Part shown: piece by piece, positions 6,659 through 12,738 of the stretch | Position numbering within the stretch: the stretch's first letter is position 1 | How the letters are laid out: the number at the start of each line of letters is the position of its first letter | Source of the DNA: QHWK01 sp035315685 | GTDB lineage: Bacteria > Acidobacteriota > Vicinamibacteria > Vicinamibacterales > CAVVIG01 | Length of the DNA: 12,738 bases | NCBI GenBank assembly: GCA_035315685.1 | Contig: DATFXR010000427.1 | Location: 1 to 12,738 of the forward strand | Reading direction: 5' to 3' | The notes under the pieces: model-generated | Databases searched by the model: none | Told to the model about the DNA's origin: nothing | Seen by the model: only the letters and a program-made list of their open reading frames with translations | Made by a program: the position numbers and the translations under genes

Positions 6659-7261
6659 ATGATGAGAATCGTCACAGCGGCCGCGGTCGCGGTATGCCTT
6701 GCGTTCGCCGGCGGAAACGTCGGCCACGGCTGGTCCGCACCGCCAGCACAACCCTTTTCAGGCTGGACGACCGTCCCGCTCGAGAACGGTCCCAACGAAG
6801 TCGACATCGATGGAGACGGACGGCAGGACCTCGTGTTCGCAGCCTGGCGCGACAATGGCAACGCCCACGGCTACGGACTCATCACTTTTTACCGCCGCGG
6901 CCCCGCTCGAGACATGACCTGGGAGCTCGTTCCTTTCTTTGACACGAAGCCGGCTGGAGAGGATTCGTTTCACACCATTCACGGGGCCGATTGTCAGCTG
7001 CGCGGCATTGCCGTCGTGCGCCGGTCAGCGTCTGCGCGTGAACCGATTACCGTCATCGTCGGCGACCGTGAGTTCGGCCGCTCGTTCGCCGATTCGGCCA
7101 GCGTCAGGTTCGTCGTGTACAGCGTTGCGACAAATCCTGACAGCACGCCGGGATGGCCGCCGGTCTATTTCAAGGCTGAGAGAACCATCACGTCGAAATC
7201 CAAGTACTGCGACGTGAACGAGGCGTTCGTCCAGGAGCTCGGAATTCGCACCGGAAAATAG
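6659..7261 (+). CDS. Secreted CarG/CpmJ-like protein
   Basis: A 200-residue protein with a signal peptide (MMRIVTAAAVAVCLAFAGG, cut probably near residues 20-27). The mature part carries N-E-V-D-I-D-G-D-G-R-Q-D-L-V-F (about 46-60), a D-x-D-x-D-G calcium-binding type loop as in FG-GAP/VCBS repeats. It continues AAWRDNGNAHGYG, GADCQLRGI, DREFGRSFAD, then PGWPPVYFK and SKYCDVNEAFVQELG. From memory this order resembles the CarG/CpmJ group, periplasmic proteins named from carbapenem self-resistance in Pectobacterium and Photorhabdus; most members in other phyla have no known role. The two cysteines in GADC and KYCD could form a disulphide. The ATG at 6659 is followed by a second ATG, and the RBS is weak. 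The next gene starts 19 nt downstream, so they are probably co-transcribed. Secreted location is well supported; the family name is tentative. Confidence 0.7.
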   Translation: MMRIVTAAAVAVCLAFAGGNVGHGWSAPPAQPFSGWTTVPLENGPNEVDIDGDGRQDLVFAAWRDNGNAHGYGLITFYRRGPARDMTWELVPFFDTKPAGEDSFHTIHGADCQLRGIAVVRRSASAREPITVIVGDREFGRSFADSASVRFVVYSVATNPDSTPGWPPVYFKAERTITSKSKYCDVNEAFVQELGIRTGK

Positions 7262-7280
7262 TCGCCGATTGGAGCAGCTC

Positions 7281-7802
7281 ATGAGACTGCGAATGGGAGC
7301 GTGGCGTGTGCTCGCGATCGCGTCGCTCAGCGTCCTTGCCCGGGACCACCATGTTCACGCAGGCGCACCGATTCCACCCAAGTCGGGGGCATCGATGTGC
7401 GTGCTGACGCCGGCTGATTTCCAAAGTGCCGGCGTGACGAACGCGGCGAAGCCCACCGCGAACGTTCAGGACGGCGGCGGCAGCGTGTACTGCGTCTACA
7501 GCGGCAAGTCCGCGGCGACTGGCGGAATCGAGCTGGATGTCTTCTATCCGGCGGGATCGACTGTGGCGGAAGCGCAGGCGACCTACAAGACTGCCGTGGA
7601 CGAAGGGCCGCCGCTCAAGCCGATCAGTATCCCTGGGGCCGACGAGGCGCACTGGTCGGCCTCGGCCACTTCCGGTGGCCCGCCGTTCGCATCCCTCGCG
7701 GTCCGCCGATCGACTCTCGTGTTCACGCTCGGGATTCCTGCAGGCAGCAACTCACAAGCGCAAATCGTGAAGCTCGCCGGCATCGTGCTTCAGCGGTTGT
7801 GA
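7281..7802 (+). CDS. Secreted protein of unknown function
   Basis: A 173-residue protein whose N-terminus, MRLRMGAWRVLAIASLSV, looks like a signal peptide running to about A27-G28, with a slightly unusual histidine-rich stretch (RDHHVHAG) before the cut. The mature domain begins SMCVLTPADFQSAGV and contains VYCVYSG, two cysteines that could form a disulphide. It then has ELDVFYPAG, a P-I-S-I-P-G-A-D-E-A-H-W turn and a C-terminal L-A-G-I-V-L-Q-R-L helix. This arrangement (C-x-L-T-x-x-D ... C-x-Y ... G-D/A-x-A) recalls lipoprotein-like DUF3558-type domains, but I do not claim membership. The ATG at 7281 is preferred over an in-frame TTG at 7269 because GGAG (7271-7274) stands 6 nt before it. 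It lies 19 nt after the CarG-like gene and 45 nt before the kinase, in the same direction. Confidence 0.7.
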   Translation: MRLRMGAWRVLAIASLSVLARDHHVHAGAPIPPKSGASMCVLTPADFQSAGVTNAAKPTANVQDGGGSVYCVYSGKSAATGGIELDVFYPAGSTVAEAQATYKTAVDEGPPLKPISIPGADEAHWSASATSGGPPFASLAVRRSTLVFTLGIPAGSNSQAQIVKLAGIVLQRL

Positions 7803-7833
7803 AGCCGGGAGGATCGACCGCACGAACCCGGCT
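7803..7833 (+). other. Hairpin between the secreted-protein and kinase genes
   Basis: AGCCGGG (7803-7809) starts directly after the TGA at 7800-7802 and pairs exactly with CCCGGCT (7827-7833) across 17 nt. No T-run follows, so it may be a weak terminator, an mRNA 3' stabiliser or an attenuator ahead of the kinase gene 14 nt later. Confidence 0.4.
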
Positions 7834-7847
7834 CTGATTGATCTGGT

Positions 7848-9299
7848 ATGACCGACGGCCCGACCGGGTCTTCCGTTCCTGAACGGATTGGCGTCTATCA
7901 GGTGGTAGCGCGGCTGGGTGCGGGCGCGATGGGCGAGGTGTACCGCGCCCGCGACACGAGTCTGGAGCGCGACGTCGCGATCAAGATTCTGCCGGCAACG
8001 CTCGCGAGCGATCCGGATCGGCTCGCACGCTTCGGTCGCGAAGCTCGCATTCTGGCGGCGCTCAACCACCCGAACATCGCCGCAATCTTCGGCGTCGAGG
8101 AGGGGCCGGACGGCGTCCACGCATTGGTCCTGGAGCTGGTCGACGGCCCCACGCTCTCGGATCGGATTGCCGCCGGACCGATTCCGCCCGGGCAGGCGCA
8201 ACACATCGCGGTGCAGGTGGTCGAGGCGCTCGCCGCGGCTCACGAGCGCGGCATCGTGCACCGCGACCTGAAGCCAACGAACATCAAGTTGACGAGCGAC
8301 GGGCGCGTCAAGGTGCTCGACTTCGGTCTCGCGAAGGCGGCTGCGCGCGGTGATGGCGCGGATCCGAACGCGCTGACGATCACCATGGACGCCACCGCGC
8401 CGGGGACGCTGCTCGGCACCGTCCCGTACATGAGTCCGGAGCAGGCGCGCGGACTCGACGTCGACCGGCGAACCGACATCTGGGCGTTCGGCTGCGTACT
8501 CTACGAGATGCTCGCGGGAAGGGCGGCGTTTGCGGCGTCGACTGCGGCGGACACGATCGCCGCGATCCTCGGCCTGGAGCCCGATTGGTCAGCGCTGCCA
8601 TCGAACACGCCGGCGGGCGTCCGTCGCCTGCTGCAGCGCTGCGTCGAGAAGGATCCCGAGTGCCGCCTGCGCGACATCGCCGACGCGCGCGCCGACCTCG
8701 TCGAACGGCGCGCTGACGCGCTAGCGCAGGCCGGTCAACTGGAGAGCAGCCTCTATGGGCGGGCGCTCGCCGCGTTCGGAGCGGGCAGTCCCTATCGCCT
8801 CTGGGAAGTCACGCAACTCCGCGCCAGCTTCCTTCAGTACCCGATCATTGCGTTTCTCAGCTGGAAGGTCACATCCGCCATACCCGGCTCACGTGGCCTG
8901 CTGTTCTTCTTCGCAGCAGTCGTCTGCATCCTCGTGCTCATCACCGTGCGAGTGATGCTGCTCACGACGGGCGCCATGGAGCGACAGCGCCTTCCCCAGC
9001 GGGTGCGAGGAGCGGTGCCCTGGCTTCGCACGGGTACGATCGCGTTGACGGTGTTGCTCTGGTGGATGGCCGCCCTGGTCGTGGCATCACACCCGATCCT
9101 CGCGACACTGCTCGGGGTCATCGGCGCGGCGGAGGCCGTCGCGGCCGTCTTCGGGGAGCCGTGGATCGAGCGGGCCGCCTTTCCACATATAGCCGAGGCG
9201 GAGCCGGTTCAAACGTCAGCGGAGAACAGGACGCGGACACGCCTCACGCTACGTGACGATCGCGCGAGGCGCCGAAGAATCAGGCGCACGAAATCCTAA
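7848..9299 (+). CDS. Ser/Thr protein kinase with C-terminal multi-pass membrane domain
   Basis: A 483-residue Hanks-type kinase. Motifs: LGAGAMGEVYRARD (23-36), K46 in VAIK, E65 in the C-helix, HRDLKPTN (138-145), DFG (158-160), GTVPYMSPEQA (190-200), TDIWAFG (209-215). All catalytic residues are present. The kinase ends near 290. Three clear hydrophobic segments follow (about 350-372, 395-413, 416-434), with a weaker one at 327-343. The last ~25 residues are extremely basic (R-T-R-T-R-L ... RARRRRIRRTKS); a cytoplasmic tail would need an even number of spans, which favours four. Unlike the kinase at 1016-3658 it has no propeller, so any sensing would be through the membrane part. The ATG at 7848 has no obvious Shine-Dalgarno sequence, and a hairpin lies just before it. 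It probably belongs to the same transcription unit as the two secreted proteins upstream, but that is an inference from spacing. Confidence 0.92.
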   Translation: MTDGPTGSSVPERIGVYQVVARLGAGAMGEVYRARDTSLERDVAIKILPATLASDPDRLARFGREARILAALNHPNIAAIFGVEEGPDGVHALVLELVDGPTLSDRIAAGPIPPGQAQHIAVQVVEALAAAHERGIVHRDLKPTNIKLTSDGRVKVLDFGLAKAAARGDGADPNALTITMDATAPGTLLGTVPYMSPEQARGLDVDRRTDIWAFGCVLYEMLAGRAAFAASTAADTIAAILGLEPDWSALPSNTPAGVRRLLQRCVEKDPECRLRDIADARADLVERRADALAQAGQLESSLYGRALAAFGAGSPYRLWEVTQLRASFLQYPIIAFLSWKVTSAIPGSRGLLFFFAAVVCILVLITVRVMLLTTGAMERQRLPQRVRGAVPWLRTGTIALTVLLWWMAALVVASHPILATLLGVIGAAEAVAAVFGEPWIERAAFPHIAEAEPVQTSAENRTRTRLTLRDDRARRRRIRRTKS

Positions 9300-9311
9300 G
9301 AGCCTCTTCGA

Positions 9312-9354
9312 CCCACCCGACGCACCCGACCCACCTGACCTACCCGACCTACCG
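9312..9354. repeat. ACCCGACC 9-nt-period array with minus-strand G-quadruplex motif
   Basis: Four and a half units: cacccgacg (9314-9322), cacccgacc (9323-9331), cacctgacc (9332-9340), tacccgacc (9341-9349), then taccg. It fills the gap between the kinase stop (9299) and the convergent peptidase gene, and includes the peptidase stop codon (9349-9351). On the minus strand 9332-9312 holds four GGG runs with loops of 2, 6 and 1 nt, a canonical G-quadruplex pattern, in the sense strand of the peptidase mRNA 3' end. Confidence 0.75.
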
Positions 9355-10824
9355 AGGCAGCTTGCGATCGAGGTTCGCGGCCTGGTACGCGAATGTGGCC
9401 ATCACGACCGCGGCCTGCTTCGTGTTGTCGAGATTCACCCGCTCGATCGTGTCCATGTTGGTGTGGTGCGTGCGGATGTCGTAGTTGCCGTAGTCCTGAA
9501 TCGGGTTGAAGCCGGGCACACCGGCGTCGATGAAGCTCAGATGATCGGTCGAGCCGACCGGCTCGATGATGTTGCGGCGCGCGCCGATCGCCTTGAGCGG
9601 CTCGAGCCAGCTGTCGAAGATCGGGCGGACCTCTGCCTTGTTCTGAAGATACCAGCCGTAGATCGCGCCGGTGCCGTTGTCGATGTTGAAGTAGACGTCG
9701 AACTTGTCGCGCGCCGCCTTGTTGGCGTCGCCGGCCAGATGCCGGGCGACCCACGCCTTCGATCCGAGCAGCCCCTGCTCCTCGCCGCCCCACAGCGCCG
9801 CGCGGATCGTCCGACGCGGCCGCGCATCGACTGTCTTCAGGATCCGCATCGCTTCCATCACCGTCGTGACGCCGTCGGCGTTGTCGGTCGCGCCGACACC
9901 GGTGTGCCACGAGTCGAGATGGCCGCCGATCATCACCACCTCGTCACGCAGGACCGGATCGCTCCCCGGTAGTTCCGCGATCACGTTGTCGGCATTGCCG
10001 CCCTCGTCTTCGTAGAAGGTCGCCTGCACGTTGACGCGCAGCTTGACCGGGATGCTCTGCTGGAGATAGCGCAGGATCACGTTGTAGTGCTCGCCGCTGA
10101 TCGTCAGCGACGGCACTGCGCCCGGACCGCCGTCCCGGCCGGTCACGAACACGGTCCCATGCTCGCCGATGCTCGGCTTCACGATCGCACCCGCGCCAGC
10201 GGCCTTCAACGCGTTGGTGACACGCTGCGCGCGCTGCTGCGGCGTCTCCTCACCCGCTCTCGGCGGGCGATTGCCGACGCTGGTCGCGTAGGCCGCGGAG
10301 TTCGGCTCATAGTTCGGGTCGCTCGGCTGCGGACGGTCCTTGCGCACGAAGTTCGCCATCATCGGCTGCGTGAGGACGATCGCGCCCTTCAGCGTGCCGG
10401 CCAGTGCGGCGATTTCTTCAGACGATTTCCCGGCGACGAGCACCGGCGCGGCAACGATGTCGCCGCTGGTCGCGGCGGACCAGCCGTCGGCGTAGCCGAT
10501 CAGCGGCAGATAGCGCGGCTCGATCATCTCGACGGTGAGCTTCTGGAGCTCCCATCCTCGACCGAACTTCCACGGCTCGGTGCGAACGTTCGACAGTCCG
10601 TAGGAAGCCAGCCGGTCGCGCGTCCACGCGACCGCGCGCTTGTACGCCGGCGATGCGGTCAGGCGCGGACCGATGTTGATCGTGAGGTGGTCGAAGATCG
10701 TTTGCGCCTGCGAGCGCTCGAGACCTTCGCTTCTGATGCGCGCCAGCGTCGGGTCTCCGCTCTGTGCGCGCGCGCCGATGACAGCGAGGATGGCGAGCGC
10801 GTATGTGATTGTGATCCTCGTCAT
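9349..10824 (-). CDS. Secreted M28 family zinc peptidase (carboxypeptidase Q-like)
   Basis: A 491-residue protein with signal peptide MTRITITYALAILAVIGARA (cut near A20), so periplasmic or exported. The peptidase domain shows the M28 two-zinc pattern: H302 in GGHLDSW, D314 in ATDNADG (bridging), catalytic E348 and ligand E349 in WGGEEQGLLGS, D382 in NIDNG, and H453 or H454 in THHTNMDT. A PA-type insert is likely between about 120 and 250. Length, the HLDSW and NIDNG motifs and the insert match the carboxypeptidase Q/PGCP branch, which removes residues from peptides or dipeptides. Substrate is unknown; a nutritional or envelope peptide role is probable. Its ATG overlaps the first unit of a 7-mer repeat array, so no Shine-Dalgarno sequence is present, and a TAG lies four codons upstream in frame. 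Its stop lies in the 9-nt array. The next gene on the same strand is an RND pump with a repeat-filled gap of about 134 nt. Confidence 0.92.
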   Translation of the reverse strand: MTRITITYALAILAVIGARAQSGDPTLARIRSEGLERSQAQTIFDHLTINIGPRLTASPAYKRAVAWTRDRLASYGLSNVRTEPWKFGRGWELQKLTVEMIEPRYLPLIGYADGWSAATSGDIVAAPVLVAGKSSEEIAALAGTLKGAIVLTQPMMANFVRKDRPQPSDPNYEPNSAAYATSVGNRPPRAGEETPQQRAQRVTNALKAAGAGAIVKPSIGEHGTVFVTGRDGGPGAVPSLTISGEHYNVILRYLQQSIPVKLRVNVQATFYEDEGGNADNVIAELPGSDPVLRDEVVMIGGHLDSWHTGVGATDNADGVTTVMEAMRILKTVDARPRRTIRAALWGGEEQGLLGSKAWVARHLAGDANKAARDKFDVYFNIDNGTGAIYGWYLQNKAEVRPIFDSWLEPLKAIGARRNIIEPVGSTDHLSFIDAGVPGFNPIQDYGNYDIRTHHTNMDTIERVNLDNTKQAAVVMATFAYQAANLDRKLPR

Positions 10825-10935
10825 GGCTAATGGCTAATGGCTGATGGCTATGGTTGATGGCTTGTGATTCCCGTCAATGGCTGATGGCTATGGCAAATGG
10901 TTGAAGCCTTTAGCCATTAGCCATCAGCCATTGAC
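10823..10935. repeat. ATGGCTA/G 7-nt array with inverted copies
   Basis: Direct units on the plus strand: atggcta (10823), atggcta (10830), atggctg (10837), atggcta (10844), then degenerate forms (tggttg, atggctt) and more around 10878-10902. From 10911 the units are inverted: tagccat, tagccat, cagccat. Spacer and repeat together fill the interval between the peptidase start and the RND stop. Units are not separated by unique spacers, so this is not a CRISPR. Confidence 0.8.
10873..10935. other. Long hairpin formed by direct and inverted repeat units
   Basis: The arm at 10873-10894 is complementary to 10913-10935 over 22 bp with a single one-base bulge; the loop is 18 nt. The arm begins GTCAATGGCTGATGG and its partner ends CAGCCATTGAC. 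It lies downstream of the RND stop and upstream of the peptidase start, so it could act as a terminator, mRNA end protector or REP-like element. Confidence 0.7.
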
Positions 10936-10944
10936 AGTGACAGC

Positions 10945-10980
10945 GTCAGTGACGCCTGTCAGTGACGACCGTCAGCGGCG
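10945..10980. repeat. 13-nt tandem repeat covering the RND stop codon
   Basis: gtcagtgacgcct (10945-10957), gtcagtgacgacc (10958-10970), then gtcagcggcg. The 10-nt core GTCAGTGACG is identical in the first two units. The RND stop (10959-10961) falls in the second unit. Confidence 0.6.
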
Positions 10981-12738
10981 GCAGCGGGATCCAGCCGCCG
11001 TGGAGGCCTCACCCGCGCCAGCACTGCGCGCCAGCCTTTGTTCAGCGCGATCTCCTCGAGCGCGTCGAACTTCTCGTATGCGACCGGCACGAGCAGCAGC
11101 GTCAGGAACAGGCACAGCGACTGGCCGCCGATGATCGTCATCGCAATCGCCGCCCGGCCGGTGCCGCCGATCCCGAGACCGAGCGCGGTCGGGATCAGGC
11201 CGGCGATGATTGCGCAGGTCGTCATCAGAATCGGCCGCAGACGGGTGCGGCACGCCTCGACGATCGCCTGCCGCAGCGGAATGCCGCGCGCGCGCAGCGT
11301 GTTCGCGTAGTCGACCTGCAGAATCGAGTTCTTCTTGACGATGCCGAGGAGGAGCAGCATGCCGAGCGCGCTCCAGAGATTCAGCGTGCGCCCGGTCACC
11401 CACAGCGTGAACAGCGCGAACGGCACCGAGATCGGCAGCACCAGCATGATGACGATCGGCTGCACGAAGCTCTCGAACTGCGCCGCCAGCACCATGTAGA
11501 CGAAGATCATCGCCAGCCCGATCGCCAGCATCAGGTTCGCCGTCGTCTCGTCGAGAATCTTCGACTGCCCCTGCAGCCGGTAGGTCATCGTCGGCGGCAT
11601 GTTGAGGCCGGCGAGCAGCGCGCGCACGTCGGCGGACGTCTCGTCGAGCGCGTGGCCGGGAGCCACGTCGGCGGTCATCATCACCGTGAACTGTCGATTC
11701 GATCGCTGCAGCGCGCTCGGACCGAGTCCCCGCTCGACGCGGGCGATGTTGTCGATCCGCACCGGGCCGTTGATCGACGGCACCGTCAGCCGGCCGATCT
11801 CCTGCGCGTCGCGACGCTGGTTCTCGAGGACCCGGATCTTGATCGGGTACTGCTCCTGGCCCTCCTTGTAGAACGAGATCTGATCGTCGCCAGCCACGGC
11901 AAGGCGCAGCGTGTTCCCCACGGTCGCCATCCGCACTCCGAGGTCGGCCGCTCGGCGGCGATCGACCGCGATGTGGATTTCAGGGTTCGACACGCTCAGG
12001 CTCAGCTTCGGCTCCGCGATGCTCGGCGTCTGCTGCGCCACTTCGAGCGCCTTCATCGAGTAGTCGGTCAGCTGCTTGAGATCCGGTCCGAGGATGTTGG
12101 CGGAAATCGCGTATCCGCCGGCGCCTTCACCGCTGCCGAGGGCGTTGCGCTGCGAGATGCTGGGCCGGAGGCTCGGGTGCCGCGCCAGCCGTTTGCGCAG
12201 CTCGGTGATGATCTGCGCCTGCGTGTGCTTGCGCTGGTCGATCGGCAGCGCCTGGAAGTTGAAGTGGATGTGCGTGACGTTGCTGCCGCCGCCGCCGCCG
12301 GCGACGCCGCTGCCGCCCGGATTGACGAGCGGCTCGATCGCCGCGACGCCTTCGATCCCTTCGAGCTCCTTCAGGACGTTGAACGCGATTTCCTGCGTCC
12401 CTTCAATCGAGGTGCCCTCCGGCGCGTCCATGTGGGCCGTCCACTCGCCCATGTCCTCGGTGGGCACGAACTCGCGTCCGACCATCCGGTTCAGCGGGAA
12501 CATCAGCAGGAACGTCACCGTCGAGATTCCGATGACGATCCATGCATGATCGAGCGCCCAGTTCACCTGTCGCTCGTACCAGACGTCGAGCCAGTGAAAG
12601 AAGCCGTGCTCCTTGGTCTTGTGATCGGCTTCCGCGTCGGCGAGCTTCAGGAAGCGCGAGGACAGCATCGGCGTGAGCGTGAAGCTCACCAGCATCGACA
12701 CCATGATCGAGAACGCCATCGTCCAGCCGAACGGGTTG
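10959..12738 (-). CDS. HAE1-type RND efflux pump inner-membrane subunit, C-terminal half (5' end outside window)
   Basis: The minus-strand frame is open to the window edge: NPFGWT precedes the Met at 12719, so that Met is internal and the N-terminal part (roughly 450 residues in this family) is missing. About 592 residues are visible. They start in a membrane helix with V-S-F-T-L-T-P-M-L-S-S-R and are followed by a cytoplasmic loop and a further helix (AWIVIGISTVTFLLMF). A large periplasmic porter/docking segment comes next, then a run of five helices including LGMLLLLGIVKKNSILQVDY and RLRPILMTTCAIIAGLIPTA, and IIGGQSLCLFLTLLLVPV. The V-K-K-N-S-I-L-x-V-D-Y motif is typical of the AcrB/MexB-like HAE1 group, which exports drugs and other amphiphiles by proton-driven transport, with a periplasmic adaptor and outer-membrane channel. 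Those partners, if linked, would lie beyond the right edge. A Gly-rich stretch GGSGVAGGGGGS occurs in the periplasmic part. The 3' end lies in a 13-nt tandem repeat. Confidence 0.93.
   Translation of the reverse strand, partial: NPFGWTMAFSIMVSMLVSFTLTPMLSSRFLKLADAEADHKTKEHGFFHWLDVWYERQVNWALDHAWIVIGISTVTFLLMFPLNRMVGREFVPTEDMGEWTAHMDAPEGTSIEGTQEIAFNVLKELEGIEGVAAIEPLVNPGGSGVAGGGGGSNVTHIHFNFQALPIDQRKHTQAQIITELRKRLARHPSLRPSISQRNALGSGEGAGGYAISANILGPDLKQLTDYSMKALEVAQQTPSIAEPKLSLSVSNPEIHIAVDRRRAADLGVRMATVGNTLRLAVAGDDQISFYKEGQEQYPIKIRVLENQRRDAQEIGRLTVPSINGPVRIDNIARVERGLGPSALQRSNRQFTVMMTADVAPGHALDETSADVRALLAGLNMPPTMTYRLQGQSKILDETTANLMLAIGLAMIFVYMVLAAQFESFVQPIVIMLVLPISVPFALFTLWVTGRTLNLWSALGMLLLLGIVKKNSILQVDYANTLRARGIPLRQAIVEACRTRLRPILMTTCAIIAGLIPTALGLGIGGTGRAAIAMTIIGGQSLCLFLTLLLVPVAYEKFDALEEIALNKGWRAVLARVRPPRRLDPAAAADGRH

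Noticed and set aside
10087..10830. Plus-strand open frame of 247 codons
   Set aside because: It is antisense to the M28 gene and has an arginine-rich, low-information translation.
10823..10980. CRISPR array
   Set aside because: Units of 7 and 13 nt are adjacent without unique spacers and include inverted copies.

Overview
The window looks like chromosomal DNA from a GC-rich soil bacterium, most likely Acidobacteriota (Vicinamibacteria-like). This rests on overall base use, a Ser/Thr protein kinase fused to a TolB/PD40 beta-propeller, remnants of kinase paralogs, a second membrane-anchored kinase, an M28 carboxypeptidase Q-like peptidase and an HAE1-type RND pump. The assignment comes from gene style, not from a marker gene.

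Layout, left to right: the 3' part of an acetamidase/formamidase (+, cut by the window edge). Then a short 9-nt-period intergenic repeat. Then a block on the minus strand with an intact 880-aa kinase-propeller gene sandwiched, 2 nt on each side, between C-terminal remnants of two other kinase-propeller paralogs. Next, still on the minus strand, come a small secreted protein of unknown function with a second copy of the 9-nt-period repeat after its stop, and a five-domain S1 RNA-binding protein. A 112-bp divergent region with a GC-rich palindrome separates the S1 gene from three plus-strand genes: a secreted CarG/CpmJ-like protein, a secreted unknown protein, and a kinase with a C-terminal membrane domain. 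Convergent to these are the M28 peptidase and the 5'-truncated RND efflux gene, both on the minus strand.

No gene set forms an obvious new enzymatic pathway. The kinases suggest membrane-associated phospho-signalling, and the secreted proteins and peptidase suggest envelope functions. The most unusual material is intergenic: three families of short-period repeats lie exactly at gene ends. A CGCAGAG 9-mer follows two stop codons in the sense direction. An ACCCGACC 9-mer, with a canonical G-quadruplex pattern on the minus strand, covers the stop of the peptidase gene. An ATGGCTA/G 7-mer array with inverted copies begins at the peptidase start codon and leaves no ribosome binding site. The kinase remnants are a second signal and point to decay or recombination in a tandem paralog cluster.

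All functional statements are from reading translated sequence by eye. No homology search was run.
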